IMG/VR virus record: IMGVR_UViG_3300020185_000004
Coordinates: 1-33,885 of that record
Source of the DNA: a virus
Length of the DNA: 33,885 bases
Strand: one strand, 5' to 3'
The notes under the pieces were generated by a model. That model did no database searches and had not been told where the DNA came from. It saw only the letters and a program-made list of their open reading frames with translations. A program made the translations under genes and the position numbers. Shown here piece after piece: positions 14,160-20,506 of this stretch; positions within the stretch are counted from its first letter, which is position 1; each line of letters opens with the position of its first letter.

Positions 14160-14987
14160 ATGAACTATGATCGAATCCTTGACCTCGTATCGTCTGCGAT
14201 GAAAGACGAGACAACGTGGCGTAAGACATGGCAGTCACAATCTGGCTTACATCAAAACTGGATTAGCAAAAAGCCATACAACGGCACGAACCAGCTGATG
14301 ACTATGATCTCAGCTCACATCTCAGGCTACACAAAACCCTACTGGCTTACCTACAAGCAAGTTGTTGAGCTTGGGGGCACAGTCAAAGGGCAGAAAGCCA
14401 CGCCTGCAATCTTCTTTGGATCTGCTAAAGACAAGAACCACGAAGACAAAACCTACAAGTTTGCAAAGCTGTATAACATCTTCAACATCGAGCAGACTGG
14501 CATTGAGTTACCTGAGATAGAAACCAGAGTCACAAAGCTTGAGCGCCCTTACGAGATAGCCCAAGCATTGAATGTCGAAGTCGAATCTAATCCAGCCCAT
14601 GGCCCTAGCTATAGTCCGTCGCGTGACTTGATACGGATGCCAATGCCTGGGCAATTCGAGTCTGACGATGCACATCAATCTACCTTTTACCATGAATGCA
14701 TTCACTCCACTGGTCACAAGTCTAGGCTTGACCGTGATCTTGCCGGCTCATTTGGCAGTGAAGACTATGCAAAGGAAGAGCTAGTAGCAGAGCTTGGATC
14801 TATCTTCTTATGCGCACAGCTTGGTGTGACGTATGACATTGCTCAACACGCGAGCTACCTTTCCTCATGGGAGAAGGCAATCAAGTCAGATCCTAAATAC
14901 CTACTTAAAGCCGCGACGTCAGCAAGAAAGGCAAGCGAGTATTGCATGTCGCAGTTCACCATGATGCGGAAATATGAAGCCGCATAA
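14160..14987 (+). CDS. ArdC-like antirestriction protein (ssDNA-binding domain + metallopeptidase)
   Basis: 275 residues from ATG at 14160 with GGAG upstream; an in-frame extension of 74 codons overlaps the previous gene and lacks a ribosome site. N-terminal domain (about 1-115; NGTNQLMTM, YWLTYKQVVELGGTVKGQKA) is the ArdC_N ssDNA-binding type. C-terminal domain carries HECIH at 178-182 and E211 in KEELVAELGS, the zincin active site of the polyvalent MPTase family. Such proteins are carried by plasmids and phages and can protect incoming DNA from host restriction. All zinc ligands are intact. Its place near the beginning of the early block suits a protein needed at once after DNA entry. Confidence 0.85.
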   Translation: MNYDRILDLVSSAMKDETTWRKTWQSQSGLHQNWISKKPYNGTNQLMTMISAHISGYTKPYWLTYKQVVELGGTVKGQKATPAIFFGSAKDKNHEDKTYKFAKLYNIFNIEQTGIELPEIETRVTKLERPYEIAQALNVEVESNPAHGPSYSPSRDLIRMPMPGQFESDDAHQSTFYHECIHSTGHKSRLDRDLAGSFGSEDYAKEELVAELGSIFLCAQLGVTYDIAQHASYLSSWEKAIKSDPKYLLKAATSARKASEYCMSQFTMMRKYEAA

Positions 14988-14995
14988 CGTCAGGA

Positions 14996-15028
14996 TTCCG
15001 CACCCCGGCTTTTGCGGGGGCTGCGGAA
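14996..15028 (+). promoter_or_regulatory. Leader stem-loop before the first zinc-ribbon gene
   Basis: TTCCGCA (14996-15002) pairs with TGCGGAA (15022-15028), and CCCC with GGGG inside, giving an 11-bp interrupted stem. No T-run follows. Then CACCAACAAAGGA leads to the ATG at 15059. Confidence 0.55.
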
Positions 15029-15058
15029 ATCCCTCCTCACCAACAAAGGAAATAAACA

Positions 15059-15223
15059 ATGATGCCTTATCCGTTTGATTGCCCAATGTGTGACGGGCGT
15101 TACTGGGAAGAAGATTCGATTACTTATGATGATGAGTATGACGATCACATCTGTCATCACTGCTCTGATGAGTTGCAAGCAGAGCGCAAAGAAATTGCTA
15201 ACGCAGAAAAAGGAGATATGTAA
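15059..15223 (+). CDS. 54-residue zinc-ribbon mini-protein
   Basis: Read directly: begins MMPYPFDCPMCDGRYWEE and contains DDHICHHCSDEL. Cys8-x2-Cys11 and Cys32-x2-Cys35 make a classical four-cysteine zinc ribbon; the rest is acidic, then a charged helix. AAAGGAAATAAACA is the ribosome site; a second ATG follows immediately. Its TAA overlaps the next ATG (TAATG). Zinc ribbons of this size often bind nucleic acid or RNA polymerase; for this one the target is unknown. Confidence 0.75.
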   Translation: MMPYPFDCPMCDGRYWEEDSITYDDEYDDHICHHCSDELQAERKEIANAEKGDM

Positions 15224-15588
15224 TGAGCTTAACCAAAGAGTACGTAAGTAAAGCATGCCCTGAATTGTTAGATTCAGAAGTAAAGATCCTGATCGATAAC
15301 CTGCTTGACTTGTATGACCCAAGCGAAATCTACCCGCAAGTAGTCAGGGTGACAGCAAAGAGTTTATTTCCGTACGTTATTACGACGGAACATGTTGTGG
15401 CTTATCTCGACGGGCGTGATCGAATCGTTAACGCTATCGAGTTCTTGAAAGCCGCACACAACCAGCTCGACAAGATCCCCAAGCTGTCCGATAACTGCGG
15501 CACCTTGATGATCGAAATTAATTCGTGTGTCCACTATCTAACCGATGAGCTCCGGGAGCTGGAGGCAGATAGTGCAGAAAGCCAATGA
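15223..15588 (+). CDS. 121-residue helical early protein, unknown
   Basis: Begins MSLTKEYVSKACPELLDSEV; mostly helical with amphipathic stretches (KILIDNLLDLYDP; AIEFLKAAHNQLDKIPKL; CVHYLTDELRELEAD). No catalytic motif or membrane segment. Translationally coupled to the zinc-ribbon gene (TAATG) and overlapping the next gene by 17 nt, so part of a tight early operon. Not recognised. Confidence 0.65.
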   Translation: MSLTKEYVSKACPELLDSEVKILIDNLLDLYDPSEIYPQVVRVTAKSLFPYVITTEHVVAYLDGRDRIVNAIEFLKAAHNQLDKIPKLSDNCGTLMIEINSCVHYLTDELRELEADSAESQ

Positions 15589-15760
15589 CCGATACTACCC
15601 GGAGACCTTACTCCGGGTTTACTTTAATTACTGCGCCGCCAATGATGTGCGTCCGACGTTCGAGGACATGGACGATTTTATTGGCGAGATCCTTGGCAAC
15701 AAACAGGTCAATGGCATACCTTCATACAGAACAATTGATGAGGTGTTTAACAATGAATAA
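15572..15760 (+). CDS. 62-residue early protein, GTG start
   Basis: The best start is the GTG at 15572, preceded at 6-nt spacing by a perfect GGAGG. An ATG at 15545 in the same frame has no ribosome site. The product starts (M)QKANDRYYPETLLRVYFNY and ends SYRTIDEVFNNE; mainly helical, acidic, without recognised domain. The tyrosine/phenylalanine-rich first half might be a protein-interaction surface. It overlaps both neighbours, which indicates coupled translation. Confidence 0.6.
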   Translation: MQKANDRYYPETLLRVYFNYCAANDVRPTFEDMDDFIGEILGNKQVNGIPSYRTIDEVFNNE

Positions 15761-16049
15761 CAAAATTTATATCAAGGTCGAGGCTATCGTACCCGATGAT
15801 GCAAATGAATTTGAAGGCGCAGACATTGACGACTTTGATCGGGTTAACTGTGTAGCCAAACTTTTTGTAGATCCCGAAGAAATCGACGCTGAATACATTG
15901 TGTTTAATTCAAGCGACAGCCATGAGTTCTGGGGCCAGGTATTTGATGAGCCGACCGACGTGCTGATGAATACCAGCTGTATGTGGCATGGAAGAAATAT
16001 CATTAACGCAGAGGATGTCTGCTGGGCACTTGAGGAGACGTTAGGATGA
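15753..16049 (+). CDS. 98-residue acidic protein, unknown
   Basis: Starts at ATG 15753, which overlaps the upstream stop by 8 nt. Upstream in-frame codons reading through the preceding gene are rejected. Sequence MNNKIYIKVEAIVPDDANEF, then AKLFVDPEEID, VFNSSDSHEFWGQVFDEPTD and a C-terminal helix AEDVCWALEETLG. Strongly acidic beta/alpha protein. Acidic small early proteins in phages sometimes inhibit host nucleases or polymerases; nothing here proves that. Confidence 0.6.
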   Translation: MNNKIYIKVEAIVPDDANEFEGADIDDFDRVNCVAKLFVDPEEIDAEYIVFNSSDSHEFWGQVFDEPTDVLMNTSCMWHGRNIINAEDVCWALEETLG

Positions 16050-16300
16050 AAGAGTTACCACTTGATTCGCTGGAAGATTCAATGCGCCAGTTAAGAGAGA
16101 TGACCGGCGCAATGAAGGCGGTCCCGACGATGACTAGCAACGTGTGCGATTGGCACATGAATGACTACATCGACATGATTAAAGCCGATTACCGGCGAGG
16201 CTGGGAGGATGCGCTGGACGGAAGATCAAACCTTAACGCGTCCATTCATTACAGTTATGGATACGATGACTGTAAAGAGTGGAGGCTCAGCTATGACTGA
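16046..16300 (+). CDS. 84-residue protein with GW-x-D-A-x-x-G type motif
   Basis: Coupled to the upstream gene by ATGA. Contains a helix SMRQLREMTGAM, then MNDYIDMIKADYRRGWEDALDG (about 38-60) and SYGYDDCKEW near the end. The Y-x-x-G-(W/Y)-x-D-A-x-x-G pattern recurs in many short phage proteins of unknown function. No metal site. Confidence 0.6.
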   Translation: MKELPLDSLEDSMRQLREMTGAMKAVPTMTSNVCDWHMNDYIDMIKADYRRGWEDALDGRSNLNASIHYSYGYDDCKEWRLSYD

Positions 16301-16445
16301 GTTGTGGCAGTGCGTTGCTTGCCAGCAGTGGATGGAATCTGGGTTCTTAGATGACGATCAGGTCTGCATTGATTGTGATGAGCTGGAGAACGACAGCAAT
16401 CCAGATGAGAAACAAGAGTGGCAGGAGTTCGAGCCTTACTGTTAG
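16293..16445 (+). CDS. 50-residue zinc-ribbon mini-protein (second)
   Basis: From ATG at 16293 with GGAGGC just upstream. Sequence MTELWQCVACQQWMESGFLD followed by QVCIDCDELEND. Cys7-x2-Cys10 and Cys25-x2-Cys28 form a zinc ribbon; the C-terminal half is very acidic and ends EPYC. It overlaps the preceding gene by 8 nt. An in-frame start 84 nt upstream lies inside that gene and is rejected. It is the second four-Cys mini-protein in this operon. Confidence 0.7.
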   Translation: MTELWQCVACQQWMESGFLDDDQVCIDCDELENDSNPDEKQEWQEFEPYC

Positions 16446-16637
16446 ACTGCCCAAGTCCAAGGCGACCTCTGTACTCCTCGCCTGTTGAGCCGGTTGACAG
16501 CGCCCCGGTGGGCAAAATCGCTGTTCCTACCTGAAGTGGCACGATGCTTGCAAAGTGTTGGCACTTGACATACTCCCTTGCTATGACACCCTGTCCAACT
16601 ATCAACCACCAGCGGCTGGCCCGCTCAGGAGTAGGCT
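16446..16637. promoter_or_regulatory. Non-coding gap with possible promoter before the phosphoesterase gene
   Basis: About 190 bp without a convincing ORF. Weak promoter candidate on the plus strand: TTGGCA (16559-16564), 18 bp, TATGAC (about 16583-16588). A small hairpin AAGTG-TTGG-CACTT overlaps that -35, and a palindrome CCAGCGGCTGG lies near 16608-16618. These could be an operator/promoter pair; individually each is within chance. Confidence 0.3.
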
Positions 16638-16709
16638 ATGACTACTAAGCCCGAAGAGGCACTGATAAAAATTCGTACGGAAAAAGATACGCCCATAGAA
16701 CTTTGTTAG
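16638..16709 (+). CDS. Possible 23-residue leader peptide
   Basis: ATG at 16638 is preceded by CAGGAGTAGGCT, a good ribosome site. It reads MTTKPEEALIKIRTEKDTP and ends IELC before TAG at 16707-16709. The stop lies 9 nt before the GTG of the phosphoesterase gene, so its translation could deliver ribosomes to that weaker start. No homology known; coding status rests on ribosome site and position only. Confidence 0.35.
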   Translation: MTTKPEEALIKIRTEKDTPIELC

Positions 16710-16718
16710 GGGGAAGCC

Positions 16719-17870
16719 GTGAGCTTACTTGATTACTGTATAACTGAACATCAACGCAAAGTTATTACTCTGCACGAAGAAGGGCTAGGCTATCAAAAGA
16801 TCGGCGAAAGGCTCGGCATTGGCAAATACTCTGCCAGAGACATTGTAAAAAATGTAAAGGGCAAGGCCGCATCAAGAGGTCACTCTCCGGATCACGATAT
16901 GACTCACACTGTCCCTGTAGGATTTAATGTTAGGGGCGTCTCCACTTATTACAACGATGAAGGTAAGCCAGTAGGCCAATGGGTCAAGTCGGCCAGCGAC
17001 AAAGAAGTTCAGTTCCAAATGATGATCGAGCGAATTGAGTTAGCGTGCGAAGGCATTAAACCTTGGAAGCCAGTCAAAAAACCAAAGGTCACAGAGGACG
17101 ATCTGCTGTCATTGTTAGTTATTACCGACTTTCACCTAGGCTCTTATTGCTGGGGTCAGGAGACTAGCGAGGACTATGACACTAACATGGCGCGGGATTT
17201 GTTCTTGTCTAGCGTTGCAGAAATGATCGACAGCACCCCAAAAAGCAAGATCGGAATGCTTTGCAATCTCGGTGATTTTCTTCATTGGGATGGCCTTGAG
17301 CAACTCACTCCGTCGGGCAAAAATCTTTTAGAAGGCGACTCAAGATACTCCCGCATCGTAGATATAGCTATGACAGTTATGGATGAGGCTGTCCGAATGA
17401 TGCTAAAGAAGTACGAGAAGGTGGTCTTTGTATGTGCTGAGGGCAATCACGACATTGCTGGCTCTATCTGGCTACGAAAGTTTATCCGCAAACTGTATGC
17501 AAACGAGCCAAGGCTTGAGGTCATCGACAACGACTTCCCTTATTACGCCTATCGACATGGAGAGACCATGCTTTGCTTTCATCACGGGCATAAGGCAAAG
17601 ATGGGAAGTTTGCCAAAGGTATTTGCTAGCGAGCCACGGTTCCGAGAAGACTGGGGCAAGTCTAAGATCGCTTATATCCATTCGGGTCATTACCACCATG
17701 AAAAAGTATTAGAAGACGCAGGGGCCATCACAGAACAGCACCCCACGCTTGCTTCCCGAGACTCATACGCCACTCGGCTGGGGCTTATGTCCCACAGAGG
17801 CGCAAAGGTAATCACGTATGACAACGAGGACGGCGAAGTAAGTCGCATCACAATAAGGCCAAGAGCCTAA
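16719..17870 (+). CDS. HTH-calcineurin-like metallophosphoesterase
   Basis: 383 residues, GTG start with AGGGGGAAG in front. Residues about 8-50 form an HTH (HEEGLGYQKIGERLGIGKYS, as in sigma-4/resolvase-type domains). The phosphoesterase core follows from 130 with all five metal motifs: D137-x-H139 (TDFHLG), G185-D186 (LGDFLHWD), N243-H244-D245 (EGNHD), H288-H289-G-H291 and H321-SG-H324. This is the calcineurin-like family, which includes Mre11/SbcD nucleases and cyclic-nucleotide phosphodiesterases. The DNA-binding head argues for a DNA-linked role. Similar fusions are common in marine podoviruses without proven substrate. It converges with the minus-strand gene, overlapping 4 bp. Confidence 0.82.
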   Translation: MSLLDYCITEHQRKVITLHEEGLGYQKIGERLGIGKYSARDIVKNVKGKAASRGHSPDHDMTHTVPVGFNVRGVSTYYNDEGKPVGQWVKSASDKEVQFQMMIERIELACEGIKPWKPVKKPKVTEDDLLSLLVITDFHLGSYCWGQETSEDYDTNMARDLFLSSVAEMIDSTPKSKIGMLCNLGDFLHWDGLEQLTPSGKNLLEGDSRYSRIVDIAMTVMDEAVRMMLKKYEKVVFVCAEGNHDIAGSIWLRKFIRKLYANEPRLEVIDNDFPYYAYRHGETMLCFHHGHKAKMGSLPKVFASEPRFREDWGKSKIAYIHSGHYHHEKVLEDAGAITEQHPTLASRDSYATRLGLMSHRGAKVITYDNEDGEVSRITIRPRA

Positions 17871-18055
17871 GTCGGCTGGACTTCTTCAGATAAAGCACCC
17901 TCGATGGCGGCCCTTGTAGTAAAGGGCTTGCCTTTGGCGTCAGTGAAATACTTAATCCCCTGAGCATCCAACACCTTGATTAACTTCGGTGAAGTATAGG
18001 CTTTAAAGATGTGGAACAAGTCACGGTAGTACAGGTATTCAGTTTGGTCGGTCAT
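17867..18055 (-). CDS. DUF4224-like small protein
   Basis: 62 residues. Core YTSPKLIKVLDAQGIKYFTD, then AKGKPFTTRAAIEGAL, resembles DUF4224 (a helix-turn-helix-like element ending in G-I-x-[FY]-x-x-x-x-x-G-[KR]-P), often found next to phage recombination genes and likely DNA-binding. Last gene of the minus-strand island. Its Shine-Dalgarno AGGAG directly follows the T-run of an intrinsic terminator, so expression needs readthrough. Confidence 0.6.
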   Translation of the reverse strand: MTDQTEYLYYRDLFHIFKAYTSPKLIKVLDAQGIKYFTDAKGKPFTTRAAIEGALSEEVQPT

Positions 18056-18065
18056 TCAGTTCTCC

Positions 18066-18091
18066 TAAAAAAGCCCCGCCCGAAAGCGGGG
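18066..18091 (-). terminator. Intrinsic terminator inside the minus-strand island
   Basis: On the minus strand CCCCGC pairs with GCGGGG over a 6-nt loop, followed by CTTTTTT. It lies 7 bp after the SSB-like gene and its T-run abuts the AGGAG of the next gene. Confidence 0.88.
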
Positions 18092-18098
18092 AAGTTCC

Positions 18099-18380
18099 TC
18101 ACCAAGGAATATCGTCATTCGGCACAGGCTTTTGAGCTGGCTGTCGAGCTGGCTGGTCAGTGCTAGGCTTCCACATGTTGCGCTCTGCATACCACTTGCC
18201 AGACCTACCCTCTTTAACTTCAATGTTTATCCATTCAATGCTGGGGTCAGCTTTCTTTTGAGCGCCAACCCAAGCGGCAAAGTCATCCAGCTTTAGCGAC
18301 AGCTTTAGCTTTACAAAATCAGGCGCGCCATCATCAGGTTGCTTGGCCATCATCCCGTCTACAAAAACTTTATCATCCAT
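18099..18380 (-). CDS. Single-stranded DNA-binding protein-like
   Basis: 93 residues. N-terminal VFVDGMMAKQ..GAPDFVKLKLSLKLDDFAAWV and WINIEVKEGRSGKWYAERNMWKP (about 5-72) form a reduced OB-like beta pattern seen in short phage SSBs. A Pro/Gln-rich linker follows, ending NDDIPW, an acidic hydrophobic tip like the DDDIPF of bacterial SSBs that recruits replication partners. It would coat ssDNA during replication and recombination. Neighbours upstream are an HTH protein and an annealing candidate, a fitting set. A terminator follows directly. Confidence 0.68.
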   Translation of the reverse strand: MDDKVFVDGMMAKQPDDGAPDFVKLKLSLKLDDFAAWVGAQKKADPSIEWINIEVKEGRSGKWYAERNMWKPSTDQPARQPAQKPVPNDDIPW

Positions 18381-18392
18381 TACTTACTCCTT

Positions 18393-18599
18393 TTAGTTTT
18401 CCTTTTGATTGCTAAGCAAGTGATACATTGCGTAACGCTTGCCATCTTTGGTTTTGATTTCCGTATGTATGCTGTAACCACTCATGCGAAGCTCATTGAT
18501 TCGCGCCGCTAAACGAAAACAACCGTAGTTATTTAGAGCATCTATAGCTGTTATTGGCTTGCTTTCTAGGTGGTCAAGAATTTGCATTGTGTGACTCAT
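18393..18599 (-). CDS. HTH_39-type helix-turn-helix protein
   Basis: 68 residues: MQILDHLESKPITAIDALNN, then CFRLAARINELRMSGYSIHTE and KDGKRYAMYHLL. This is the L-x-x-L-x-x-x-x-x-I-T-x-x-x-A-L...RLAxRIxELRxxGxxI pattern of the winged-HTH_39 family, small phage DNA-binding proteins and putative regulators. It overlaps the upstream gene by 4 nt (ATGA). As the one clear stand-alone HTH protein in the island it is a candidate binder of the AACTTT arrays; that link is speculation. Confidence 0.75.
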   Translation of the reverse strand: MSHTMQILDHLESKPITAIDALNNYGCFRLAARINELRMSGYSIHTEIKTKDGKRYAMYHLLSNQKEN

Positions 18600-19201
18600 G
18601 CATTTTCTCCCATTACTTTTCTTGCGGCGTTGAACTCATCGGATTTGAGTGCGGCACGTTCAGCCGTAGTAAATGCCCCACCCTTTGAAGGAGCCAGCCA
18701 TAAGGCCGCCTTGTCTTCATTTGAAATCTCAGCCCACGCCTCAGCCACAGCCTCCCACGACTTTAACTCGATGTGTTCTTTGATGAAGTAAATAGAAGCG
18801 GAGTTGTTTCTCCACGTTTCATTGTGTGCAATGAGCCTATTGATTTCTTCAGTAGCAGGCTGGCTGTTCTGCTGAGTAATTGCATTAGCCACCTCGTCGG
18901 CTGATGCTATCTCCGACCCGCCCATTCCAAAGAATGCTAAGGCCCTTCCTACTGCGCTAGTCTCTGCGTTCTCAAGGGCTGAAGTTCGATTGATCTTACT
19001 GGCCGACCTTACTTCTTCTGCATAGCCGGTAGAGATGATCTGACCTGCGGCGGCTATCGTTGCCTTGACAATAACCAAGGTATCGTTAGCTTCAACAAGC
19101 TCAGTTTGAATAGTAAAGTCAGAGTGTTTCTCTCTAAACTCCTGAACACGCAAGGCTACAGTCTTATATTCCTTGCCGTGAATCTTTACAGTGCCTGACA
19201 T
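18596..19201 (-). CDS. Putative ssDNA-annealing recombinase (Rad52/Sak-like)
   Basis: 201 residues. N-terminal half: VKIHGKEYKTVALRVQEFRE, a strand-rich stretch with TLVIVKATIAAAGQIISTGYAEE, then RTSALENAETSAVGRALAFFGMGG (about 72-95). The last motif is the conserved element in a phage family often annotated Rad52- or Erf-like annealing protein. The C-terminal half is helical (SWEAVAEAWAEIS) and may be accessory. It would pair single strands in replication-linked recombination. First gene of the minus-strand island, with AGGAGAGCG as ribosome site, facing the helicase gene across a 138-bp control region. Confidence 0.5.
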   Translation of the reverse strand: MSGTVKIHGKEYKTVALRVQEFREKHSDFTIQTELVEANDTLVIVKATIAAAGQIISTGYAEEVRSASKINRTSALENAETSAVGRALAFFGMGGSEIASADEVANAITQQNSQPATEEINRLIAHNETWRNNSASIYFIKEHIELKSWEAVAEAWAEISNEDKAALWLAPSKGGAFTTAERAALKSDEFNAARKVMGENA

Positions 19202-19237
19202 AACGCTCTCCTTTTTTGATTGAGCTGACAGTCTATA

Positions 19238-19277
19238 AAACTTTCACAAACTTTGCAAACCTTTTAATAAGTTTGTT
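19238..19277. promoter_or_regulatory. 10-bp-phased AACTTT repeat array (locus B) in the divergent promoter region
   Basis: AAACTTTCAC, AAACTTTGCA, AACCTTTTAA, TAAGTTTGTT in 10-bp register, closely like locus A at 13801-13836 (shared core AAACTTTGCA/TAACTTTGCA followed by AAGTTTG). Possible promoters overlap: TTGACA near 19274-19279 on plus, and on minus TTGCAA with TAGACT 17 bp on. A regulator bound here would control the recombination island and the helicase gene together. Confidence 0.65.
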
Positions 19278-19339
19278 GACACAACTGCCAAAGTCATTCA
19301 GAGTTAAGGGCTTTCACCACAACAAATAAGGGGACAAAA

Positions 19340-20506
19340 ATGCAAGACGACTGGGCAGACTACTGCGAGTCAGTAGGACAGAAACCCGCTTTTGTAATCA
19401 AAGAAGAACTCATCAACGAAGCCTTTCCGGGAAACCCGTATTACACAAAACAGAATGGATCGTCGTCACTCTCAAGGCTCATGGGCGTAGCAGTTAACAG
19501 CCGCATAGAAGAGCTTGAGGAGCGCCTGGCGCAAGAGCGAGACGTTATCCCCGGCATGATTACCACTGGAACCGTAACGCTCGTATACGCCCCGTCAGGA
19601 GCTGGGAAGACCGTATGGATTTTAGGCAATCTATTCCAGAGTATTCGGAATAACCTGATAAAAGGCTCTAACGTAATCTACTTTAACGAAGATGACGGAG
19701 CCAAAGGGGTGCTTCAGAAGGCCAAGATGGGCAACCGACATGGCATTACAATGGTCACTTTAGCTAACTCACCAGACCCATCGCTTCGTACGACAACCGA
19801 CGCCCTTCATCTGCTCAACGCGATCAGAGAAGAAGGCGAGGCTAACGGTAAGATTGTTATCTGCGACACCCTAAAGAAGTTTGCGCCAGTCCTGAACAAG
19901 GGCGACATGCGCGAAGTGCTTCACGTTTTTCGTGAGTTTGCGGCGGCAGGCGGCACCGTAATCCTGCTAGGTCACTGCAATAAGCACCGAAGCATGGACG
20001 GTCGCTTGATCTATGAAGGCGTGGGCGATCTAAAGGCTGACGTTGACAATATGTTTGGCCTTGACCCGCTTAACGACAAGTTTTCTTTTTACCAAGAGCT
20101 ATTAGTAATCAATGAAAAAGATCGTAGTCAAATTAGTTTTGAGGGTGGCTTTAAATACAAGCAGACCAGTGCGACAGTAGGCTACGAAGAGTCAGTAGAC
20201 TCCGTTCAGTTTATGAGTGGCGATGACATCAGCGAACTCAAAGACAAGCAGAAGTCTCAGATCAATATTGGCAAAGCAATAAGTCGATATGAAGATGAGT
20301 ATGTATTGTTGAGTAGTGTTATGACAGAAGGCAGGCTCTACGCTCAAACGGAATTGTTTGACCTGCTACGCGATGACGACATAAATCCAAACGGATGCAC
20401 CAAGAAAACACTGCGCAACTGCATTGATTTACTCAAGGGAAACAACTTAAAGCTAGAACGCAAAGGCACACACGGCAAGAAATACTATCGCTGGATGCCA
20501 ATGTAA
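19340..20506 (+). CDS. RepA/DnaB-type RecA-fold ATPase, putative replicative helicase
   Basis: 388 residues. Residues 1-70 form an N-terminal region, then the AAA_25/RepA-like core: Walker A APSGAGKT at 84-91, Walker B KIVICDT at 171-177 (D176), and GHCNKHRS at 211-218 in the sensor position. NEDDG near 116-120 is typical of hexameric RepA/RadA relatives. The C-terminal ~110 residues (TEGRLYAQTELFDLLRDDD; KTLRNCIDLLKGNNLKLERK) look like a winged-helix DNA-binding domain. With no polymerase in the genome, this is the main replication protein, likely loading or acting as helicase. Its stop codon lies within the first unit of the 20503-20647 repeat array. Alternative: a Sak4-like recombinase. 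Confidence 0.75.
   Translation: MQDDWADYCESVGQKPAFVIKEELINEAFPGNPYYTKQNGSSSLSRLMGVAVNSRIEELEERLAQERDVIPGMITTGTVTLVYAPSGAGKTVWILGNLFQSIRNNLIKGSNVIYFNEDDGAKGVLQKAKMGNRHGITMVTLANSPDPSLRTTTDALHLLNAIREEGEANGKIVICDTLKKFAPVLNKGDMREVLHVFREFAAAGGTVILLGHCNKHRSMDGRLIYEGVGDLKADVDNMFGLDPLNDKFSFYQELLVINEKDRSQISFEGGFKYKQTSATVGYEESVDSVQFMSGDDISELKDKQKSQINIGKAISRYEDEYVLLSSVMTEGRLYAQTELFDLLRDDDINPNGCTKKTLRNCIDLLKGNNLKLERKGTHGKKYYRWMPM

Noticed and set aside
16446-16600. Possible tRNA or other RNA gene in the gap
   Set aside because: No acceptor stem or T-loop consensus could be matched.
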